DNA from: DATBIS01 sp036556805
GTDB lineage: Bacteria; Actinomycetota; UBA4738; HRBIN12
DNA: 28,255 bases
Assembly (NCBI GenBank): GCA_036556805.1
Contig: DATBIS010000108.1
Coordinates: 1 to 28,255, forward strand
Reading direction: 5' to 3'
The notes beneath the pieces were generated by a model. It was not told the origin of the DNA, made no database searches, and saw only the letters and a list, made by a program, of their open reading frames with translations. A program made the translations under genes and the position numbers. Each line of letters begins with the position of its first letter. Positions within the stretch are counted from its first letter, which is position 1. Shown in pieces: positions 23,316 through 28,255 of the stretch.

Positions 23316-23920
23316 AGGCGAAGGGATTGCAGCGATTGGGCGCGGGCTCGGCCGCGCGCTCGGCGGCGCTCGCGGCGGAGCTCGCCGACGCCGCCGCGGA
23401 TCGAGGTCTGCTCGACGTGGCCGTCGCCACGGTGGAATCGCCGGTCGGCGACCTCCTCGTGGCGGTGACCCCCAGGGGGCTCGTCCGGATCGCGTTCGTG
23501 GAAGAGAACCGCGACCGCGTCCTGGGGCAGCTCGCGAGGTGGATCTCGCCGCGGATCCTGGAGTCGGCGCGCGCGACCGAGGAGGTGCGGCGTGAGCTCG
23601 ACGAGTACTTCGCATCGGGTCGCACCGTCTTCGATCTCGCGCTCGACCGTCGGCTCATGCAGGGCATGCAGCGCGACGTGCTCTCGGCGACCGGACGCAT
23701 CGCGTACGGGAGCGTCGCGACGTACGGGGCGATCGCGAAGCGGATCGGGAGGCCGGCCGCCGCTCGCGCGGTGGGTCGGGCGCTCGGCGCGAACCCCATC
23801 CCGATCGTGGTGCCGTGTCATCGCGTCGTGGGGGCGAACGGGTCGCTCACCGGGTACGGCGGCGGCCTGGACCGCAAGGAGCTGCTGCTGCGGTTGGAGG
23901 GCGCGCTGCTCGACGCGTGA
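23312..23920 (+). CDS. ogt: Methylated-DNA-[protein]-cysteine S-methyltransferase (O6-methylguanine repair)
   Basis: 202 residues. The active-site motif IVVPCHRVV is at 165-173 with acceptor Cys169, and the helix-turn-helix region YGSVATYGAIAKRIGRPAAARAVG precedes it; the Tyr139 and Arg (RAVGRA) of DNA-flipping proteins are present. It removes methyl groups from O6-methylguanine and is used up in doing so. The N-terminal 35 residues are an Ala-rich charged helix with no match to the standard domain, which might contact the partner sigma factor. ATG 23312 overlaps the sigma-factor stop. Such sigma-MGMT pairs suggest methylation-responsive control; that role is inferred. Confidence 0.9.
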   Translation: MKAKGLQRLGAGSAARSAALAAELADAAADRGLLDVAVATVESPVGDLLVAVTPRGLVRIAFVEENRDRVLGQLARWISPRILESARATEEVRRELDEYFASGRTVFDLALDRRLMQGMQRDVLSATGRIAYGSVATYGAIAKRIGRPAAARAVGRALGANPIPIVVPCHRVVGANGSLTGYGGGLDRKELLLRLEGALLDA

Positions 23921-23944
23921 GGCGTTCCGCGACGAGGCCGGTGT

Positions 23945-23950
23945 TAGGCT
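23945..23950 (+). promoter_or_regulatory. Possible -10 box before purF
   Basis: TAGGCT at 23945-23950 lies 9 bases ahead of the GTG at 23960, so the transcript would carry a leader of only a few bases. No Shine-Dalgarno precedes the start. No -35 is clear around 23922-23927. Suggests purF-purM can be transcribed apart from the upstream genes. Confidence 0.4.
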
Positions 23951-23959
23951 GTCGCCGAC

Positions 23960-25372
23960 GTGGGGGCGGAATCTCCGAAGGACGAGTGCGGTCTCTTCGG
24001 GGTGTGGGCGCCGGGAGAGGACGTCGCCCGCCTCACCTACTTCGGGCTCTTCGCGCAACAGCACCGCGGCCAGGAATCGGCGGGGATCGCGGTCTCCGAC
24101 GCGCAGAACATCCTCGTGTACAAGGACCTCGGCCTGATCTCGCAGGTCTTCTCCGAGGCCACCCTCGCGACGCTGCAGGGTGACCTCGGGATCGGCCACA
24201 CGCGCTACTCGACGACCGGCTCCACCACCTGGGACAACGCGCAGCCGGCGTTCAAGACCGACGGCGAGCGATCGATCGCGCTCGGGCACAACGGCAACCT
24301 CGTGAACACGCGCGAGCTCGCGGAGCTCGCCGGCCGCAACGGCTCAGCCACCACCGACTCGGACCTCGTCGCGACGCTCCTCGCGAACCGGATGGGGGAC
24401 GGCGCGGACCTCGAGGAGGCGGCGCTCGGCGTCCTCCCCGGCCTCCGGGGAGCGTTCTGCCTGGTCATGCTCGACGAGCGAAGTCTGTTCGCGGTGCGCG
24501 ACCCGCACGGCATCCGGCCGCTCGCGATCGGCCGCCTGCCCGGCGGGTTCTGCGTCGCGTCGGAGACGTGCGCGCTCGACATCGTGGGCGCGACGTTCGT
24601 ACGCGACGTCGAGCCGGGCGAGATGGTGCGGTTCGACGACCGCGGCATGCACTCGGCGAGGATCGCGCCGTCGCCGAGGACGGCCCTCTGCATCTTCGAG
24701 TTCGTCTACCTCTCGAGACCCGACTCCCGCATGTTGGGGGTCGGCGTGTACGAGTCGCGCCGCGCGATGGGGCGCCGCCTTGCGGAAGAGCATCCCGCGG
24801 ACGCCGACATGGTCGTGGGGGTGCCGGCGACCGGCCACTCCGCGGCGCAGGGGTACGCCGAGGTGAGCGCCATCCCTTACGGCGACGGGCTCATCAAGAA
24901 CAACTACGTCGGCCGCACGTTCATCCAACCCTCGCAGTCGCTCCGCGAGCGCGGTGTGAAGCTCAAGCTGAACCCGCTGCCGGACTCGATCCGAGGGAAG
25001 CGGCTCGTGGTCGTCGACGACTCGATCGTTCGCGGCACCACGACGCGCCAGATCGTGACCGCGCTGCGAGAGGCGGGCGCCGCGGAGGTGCACGTGCGCA
25101 TCACGTGCCCGCCGATCAAGTGGCCGTGCTTCTACGGCATCGACATGTCGACGCGGAACGAGCTGGTCGCGAGCGACCTCGCGGTGGACGAGGTGCGCGC
25201 GTTCATCGGCGCCGACTCCCTCGGCTACCTCTCGCTGGAGGGCCTCGTGGCGGCCACGAGCTCGCCCGCCGACTCGTTTTGCCGGGCGTGCTTCGACGGG
25301 GAGTACCCGATCCCGATCCCCACCGAGGCCGGGAAGTTCGTCCTGGAGGAACTGCCGTTCACCAAGTCGTGA
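23960..25372 (+). CDS. purF: Amidophosphoribosyltransferase, Fe-S cluster type
   Basis: 470 residues. It makes phosphoribosylamine from PRPP and glutamine, the first step of purine synthesis. Catalytic Cys10 in DECGLFGV would be exposed by removing a 9-residue propeptide. QQHRGQESAG and GLFA follow as usual. The PRPP loop VVVDDSIVRGTT is at 350-361. Cysteines 244, 390, 441 and 444 (the last two as CRAC) match the four ligands of the [4Fe-4S] cluster of B. subtilis PurF, so this form is oxygen-sensitive. GTG 23960 is chosen since it places the propeptide at the expected length and follows TAGGCT. Confidence 0.96.
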   Translation: MGAESPKDECGLFGVWAPGEDVARLTYFGLFAQQHRGQESAGIAVSDAQNILVYKDLGLISQVFSEATLATLQGDLGIGHTRYSTTGSTTWDNAQPAFKTDGERSIALGHNGNLVNTRELAELAGRNGSATTDSDLVATLLANRMGDGADLEEAALGVLPGLRGAFCLVMLDERSLFAVRDPHGIRPLAIGRLPGGFCVASETCALDIVGATFVRDVEPGEMVRFDDRGMHSARIAPSPRTALCIFEFVYLSRPDSRMLGVGVYESRRAMGRRLAEEHPADADMVVGVPATGHSAAQGYAEVSAIPYGDGLIKNNYVGRTFIQPSQSLRERGVKLKLNPLPDSIRGKRLVVVDDSIVRGTTTRQIVTALREAGAAEVHVRITCPPIKWPCFYGIDMSTRNELVASDLAVDEVRAFIGADSLGYLSLEGLVAATSSPADSFCRACFDGEYPIPIPTEAGKFVLEELPFTKS

Positions 25373-25379
25373 GGGTGCG

Positions 25380-26381
25380 GTGAGCGAGGCGTACCGGCGC
25401 GCGGGAGTCGACCTCGACGCGGCGGCCCGGAGCGTGGCGATGATCCGCAAGGCGGCCGAGGTCGCGCGCACGCCGGAGGTGGTCGACGGCGTCGGTGGGT
25501 TCGCGGGCAGTTACCGCCTGGACGACGGCCGCCTCCTGGTCGCGGCCACCGACGGCGCCGGCACCAAGTGCGAGATCGCCCGGCGCGCCGGCCGGTTCGA
25601 CACGATCGGCATCGATCTCGTCGCGATGAGCGTGAACGACGTCGCGTGCACGGGCGCCCACCCGCTGTTCTTCCTCGACTGCGTCGTGGTGGGGAGGCTC
25701 GACCCCGAGACGGTGGCGGCGATCGTCGGCGGCGTCGCGGAAGGCTGCCTGCGCGCCGACTGCGCGCTGCTCGGCGGGGAGACCGCCGAGCATCCAGGCG
25801 TGATGGAGCCGGACGCGTTCGACCTCACGGGGTGTTGCGTCGGCCTGCTCGAGGCCGATCGCGCGCTCGGACCCGACCGCGTGCGCGAGGGCGACGTGCT
25901 GATCGGGCTCGCATCGACCGGGCTGCACGCGAACGGCTTCAGCCTCGTGCGCTCGGCGCTGCTCGACTCCGGTGCCTACCGGCTCGAGGACGCCCCGAAA
26001 GAGCTCGGCCGGCCGCTGGTCGACGAGCTGCTCGAACCGACGGCCGTGTACGCGCCGTTCGTTCCCACGCTCGCGTCGGAAGGCGTCATCGCCGCGGCCG
26101 CGCACGTGACGGGGGGCGGGCTGCCCGAGAACCTCGCTCGCGCGCTGCCGACGGGGCTCGGCGCGGACATCGAACGCGGCGCCTGGCGTGAGCCGCCGGT
26201 GTTCGACCTCGTGCAGCGGGCCTGCGGCGCCTCCACCGAGGAGATGTTCCGCACGTTCAACATGGGGGTCGGGATGGTGCTCGTCACACCCGAGGAGCAC
26301 GCGGATGCGGTGCTCGAACGGGCGCGCCTCGCGTCGGTGATCGGGCGCGTCGTGGCGAACACCGGCGTGCGCATCGCGTAG
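25380..26381 (+). CDS. purM: AIR synthetase (phosphoribosylformylglycinamidine cyclo-ligase)
   Basis: 333 residues. It closes the imidazole ring of FGAM using ATP. The ATP-binding TDGAGTKCEIA at 58-67 replaces the common DGVGTK by a Val-to-Ala change, and the metal/nucleotide motifs DLVAMSVNDVACTGA and LLGGETAEHPGVM are normal. HVTGGGLPENLAR is the usual late signature. GTG 25380 follows GAGGG at 25371-25375, seven bases after the purF stop. It is the last purine gene in the window. Confidence 0.95.
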   Translation: MSEAYRRAGVDLDAAARSVAMIRKAAEVARTPEVVDGVGGFAGSYRLDDGRLLVAATDGAGTKCEIARRAGRFDTIGIDLVAMSVNDVACTGAHPLFFLDCVVVGRLDPETVAAIVGGVAEGCLRADCALLGGETAEHPGVMEPDAFDLTGCCVGLLEADRALGPDRVREGDVLIGLASTGLHANGFSLVRSALLDSGAYRLEDAPKELGRPLVDELLEPTAVYAPFVPTLASEGVIAAAAHVTGGGLPENLARALPTGLGADIERGAWREPPVFDLVQRACGASTEEMFRTFNMGVGMVLVTPEEHADAVLERARLASVIGRVVANTGVRIA

Positions 26382-26537
26382 ACCGCGAGCGTCGCGGGGA
26401 CTCGGCAGCCTGGGATGACTACGCCGGCATCCCCCAGAGGAATCACTCGATCCGACCCATGTCCGTGCCATCCGGCATTGGAAAACCGCCCGCGTGACCT
26501 ATCCAGTCCGCCGAAGGTCCCGCCGTAACCTCAATCG
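26382..26537 (+). other. Intergenic region after purM with two small hairpins
   Basis: Right after the purM stop is CCGCGA-GCG-TCGCGG (26383-26397), and further on CTGGGATG (26410-26417) can pair with CATCCCCCAG (26428-26437) with a two-base bulge. Neither is followed by a T-run, so neither is a clear intrinsic terminator. They may mark the end of the operon by a factor-dependent route. No gene is seen here. Confidence 0.4.
26526..26531 (+). promoter_or_regulatory. Possible -10 box for leaderless response regulator
   Basis: TAACCT at 26526-26531 ends 6 bases before ATG 26538. No ribosome binding site precedes the ATG. No -35 element is recognised in the expected place. Confidence 0.4.
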
Positions 26538-26930
26538 ATGGACAACGTGAGCGCGAACGAGGGTTTGACCGTCCTGGTCGTCGACGACGAGCCCCAGGTG
26601 GTGTGGGTGCTTCAGTTCAGCCTGGAGGCGGAGGGGTACCAGACGTTCGCTGCGCGGGACGGCATCCAGGCCCTCCGCGAGATCGCCGAGCATCACCCCA
26701 AGCTGATGGTGCTCGACATCATGATGCCGAACATGGACGGCTGGACGGTGCTGGAGGAGATGATGAAGCTCCCGCGCGAGGAGCGTCCCCGCGTCGTGAT
26801 GGTCTCGGCGCTCTCGAGCCTCCACGATCGCGCCCGGGCGGCCGAGCTCGGCGCCGACGCCTTCGTGCCGAAGCCGTTCAACGTCGACGACCTCATCGGC
26901 GTGCTGCACCGCCTGGAGGAGGCTTCCTAG
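26538..26930 (+). CDS. CheY-like single-domain response regulator
   Basis: 130 residues forming one receiver domain. Acidic pair D16/D17 in VVDDEP, phospho-acceptor D60 in LDIMMPNMDG, Ser90 in MVSAL and Lys112 in VPKPF are all in place. There is no output domain, and no kinase gene is visible nearby, so it is an orphan that may signal through protein contact. Its stop shares the palindromic CTAG (26927-26930) with the stop of the opposing Kal gene. Confidence 0.92.
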   Translation: MDNVSANEGLTVLVVDDEPQVVWVLQFSLEAEGYQTFAARDGIQALREIAEHHPKLMVLDIMMPNMDGWTVLEEMMKLPREERPRVVMVSALSSLHDRARAAELGADAFVPKPFNVDDLIGVLHRLEEAS

Positions 26931-27337
26931 CTCTCGCCCCCGTGGGCGAAGCGCTGGTGCTCCTTCTGCACGACGGTCGTCCCGGTCGCCCGGCAAGTGA
27001 GGATCGGCTCGTCGAAGAACTCGGCCGCGGAGTCGGAGATCTCGCCGCGCGGCCCGCCCACCTTCCACACTTCGAACTCGCACCTCCGCGAGGTCGTGCC
27101 GACGCTCACGATCTTGCCGCGCGCCTCGATCCAGTCGCCCGCAAAGAGCGGCGCGAGGAACTCGACGGTCTCGTAGGCGCGGAACAGGCCTTCGTCGCCG
27201 TCGTAGCGCATCGCGAGCTCGGTGATGAGGTCGCCGATGACCTCGAGCTGCTTCGCGCCCGCGACGAGGTTCCCGCCGTAGTGGGCATCTTCGGAGCCGA
27301 GCCGGCGGCGGATGAACGCGGTGGGAAGGTCGGTCAC
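26927..27337 (-). CDS. kal: 3-aminobutyryl-CoA ammonia lyase (Kal), hotdog fold
   Basis: 136 residues. The sequence follows the Kal/beta-alanyl-CoA:ammonia lyase family closely: SEDAHYGGNLVAGA at 15-28, GDEGLFRAYETVEFLAPLFAGD from about 47, EARGKIVSVGTTSRRCEFEV and the late DSAAEFFDEPILTCRATGT. The enzyme removes ammonia from 3-aminobutyryl-CoA to give crotonyl-CoA in lysine fermentation. GTG 27337 overlaps the stop of the small SH3-like gene (GTGA), so they are coupled. The other lysine-pathway genes (kamA, kamD, kamE, kdd, kce) are not in the window. Confidence 0.82.
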   Translation of the reverse strand: MTDLPTAFIRRRLGSEDAHYGGNLVAGAKQLEVIGDLITELAMRYDGDEGLFRAYETVEFLAPLFAGDWIEARGKIVSVGTTSRRCEFEVWKVGGPRGEISDSAAEFFDEPILTCRATGTTVVQKEHQRFAHGGES

Positions 27338-27552
27338 GACGATCGGCCCTCGACGAGCTTTCCGAAACGGACCCCACGCGCCGGGACTCGCACCACCGAG
27401 CCGTCCTTCGTGCGCACGAAGTAGGTCTCCGCGCCCTCGTCCCAGCGCTCGAAGACGCCGACGGCCTCGCCGACGTAGCCGTTCGGGAGCTCGAACTGGA
27501 AGGTGACGCGCTTGCCGACGTCGTCGGGCGTCACGAGGTTGGCGCGCTGCAC
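27334..27552 (-). CDS. Small SH3-like domain protein
   Basis: 72 residues made almost wholly of one beta-barrel-like domain: DVGKRVTFQFELPNG, a central GVFERWDE turn and YFVRTKDGSVVRVPARGV. It resembles the N-terminal SH3-like domain of the Rv0428c group of GNAT acetyltransferases, here without the acetyltransferase. That similarity is from memory of the pattern and would need a profile search. GTG 27552 lies 6 bases after TAGGCT. It is coupled to kal through a GTGA overlap. Its role is unknown. Confidence 0.65.
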   Translation of the reverse strand: MQRANLVTPDDVGKRVTFQFELPNGYVGEAVGVFERWDEGAETYFVRTKDGSVVRVPARGVRFGKLVEGRSS

Positions 27553-27558
27553 GCCCGC

Positions 27559-27564
27559 AGCCTA
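27559..27564 (-). promoter_or_regulatory. Possible -10 box for the SH3-like gene and kal
   Basis: On the minus strand TAGGCT (27564-27559) ends 6 bases before GTG 27552 and has the same sequence as the box before purF. It overlaps the stop codon of the binding-protein gene. No Shine-Dalgarno is seen. The -35 region was not recognisable. Confidence 0.4.
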
Positions 27565-28255
27565 TCGAACGCCCAGGCGCGAGATCGTCCCGGGCGGCGG
27601 CTCCGGATAGGCCTCGGGGTGCACGGCCCACGCGAGGATCTCGAGCCCGTCGACGAGGCGCGGCCCCGGGCGGGAGAAGTACGAGGTCGCGTCGACCGCG
27701 AACGCGTTGCCGTTGCGCGCGGCCGGCGTCTCGGCGAAGTACGGGAGGTCGAAGAGGCGTTCGCCTTCCTCCTCCGCCTCCTCGAGGTAGTAACCGCAGG
27801 GCATGAACACGATCACCTCGGGGTTCTGCTCGGCGACCTCGTGCCACGCGACCACGCGGGAGGGCTTGCCCGCCTCGTTCAGCAGGTTCACGGCGCCCAC
27901 AGCCTCCACCATCTCGGGCACCCAATGACCGCCCACGAACGGCGGGTCCGACCATTCGAGCGCGAACACCCGGATGGTCGGCACGCGCATCGCGATCTCC
28001 CTCACCCGCGCGACGCGGGCCCGAAGGGTCGACGTGATGCGGGAGGCCTCCTCGGCGCGGTCGAGCAGCTTCCCGGTCGCCTCGATCGAGGCGAAGACCT
28101 CCTCGAGCGTGTTGGGGTCGAGCGAGAGCACCTTCGCGTCGGGGAGGCCGAGCTCTTCGAGCGCCTGGCTCACCTGACCGCTCGGCACCGCGCACACGCG
28201 GCAGAGATCCTGTGTGAGCACGACGTCCGGCTGCTCGCGACGAAGCAGGTCCTTG
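27562..28255 (-). CDS. Periplasmic-binding-protein family protein, probably cobalamin or iron-complex (BtuF-like), 5' part missing
   Basis: The frame is open to the window edge, so the start lies outside; about 230 C-terminal residues are visible. The segment VVLTQDLCRVCAVP is typical of the cobalamin-binding BtuF-like branch of this family (PF01497). The central long helix and the second lobe (VFALEWSDPPFVGGHWVPEM, then NPEVIVFMPCGY) follow as usual. Whether a signal peptide exists cannot be seen. A cobalamin role would fit its neighbour kal, as lysine fermentation uses a B12-dependent aminomutase, but that link is inference. Its stop is 10 bases before the SH3-like gene. Confidence 0.75.
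   Translation of the reverse strand, partial: KDLLRREQPDVVLTQDLCRVCAVPSGQVSQALEELGLPDAKVLSLDPNTLEEVFASIEATGKLLDRAEEASRITSTLRARVARVREIAMRVPTIRVFALEWSDPPFVGGHWVPEMVEAVGAVNLLNEAGKPSRVVAWHEVAEQNPEVIVFMPCGYYLEEAEEEGERLFDLPYFAETPAARNGNAFAVDATSYFSRPGPRLVDGLEILAWAVHPEAYPEPPPGTISRLGVR

Noticed and set aside
26383..26437. Intrinsic terminator after purM
   Set aside because: Two stems are present but neither is followed by a T-run, so I list them only as hairpins.

Overview
The window is about 28 kb of very GC-rich bacterial DNA (73% in one 60-base line of purD that I counted by hand). It is densely packed: coding strands switch in blocks, stops meet tail to tail, and many neighbouring genes share 4-base ATGA or GTGA overlaps. 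A stand-alone PurS/PurQ/small-PurL system, a PurF with four cysteines placed to hold an Fe-S cluster, GTG and TTG starts, and several TANNNT boxes 6-9 bases before start codons (leaderless style) point to an actinobacterial-type organism. I cannot name a genus. No rRNA, tRNA, CRISPR array, insertion sequence or integrase was seen.

Layout. 1-5628: the tail of an unidentified gene (possibly Clp-like), a membrane-anchored protein of unknown function, LemA, an unusually AT-richer secreted protein, an MFS exporter, and a small operon of MBL-fold hydrolase, DUF2090 protein and dodecin. 5632-14353: a sulfur region in two divergent operons. Leftward run a NptA/PF02690-type transporter, a 59-residue DUF2292 protein, an SsuB-like ATPase and an SsuC-like permease, with a TauE/SafE protein 137 bases beyond. 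Rightward run a sulfate-binding lipoprotein, CysT, CysW, CysA and a second 59-residue DUF2292 protein. The 361-base divergent region between them holds a promoter for each direction, an intrinsic terminator inside the leader of the leftward operon, and a repeat-containing, potentially pseudoknotted leader on the sulfate side.

14384-26381: a purine operon, purA-purD-purE-purB-purC-purS-purQ-purL, then an ECF sigma factor overlapping an O6-methylguanine-DNA methyltransferase, then purF-purM. It follows the sulfate operon on the same strand without a visible terminator. No purK, purN or purH is present in the window. PurE lacks the catalytic histidine of the family.

26538-28255: an orphan CheY-like receiver, then leftward a 3-aminobutyryl-CoA ammonia lyase (Kal, lysine fermentation), a small SH3-like protein, and the cut-off end of a periplasmic cobalamin/iron-complex-binding protein.

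The best candidates for undescribed biology are the paired DUF2292/sulfur-transport operons with their structured divergent leaders, the His-less PurE, and the sigma factor/methyltransferase pair inside a purine operon.
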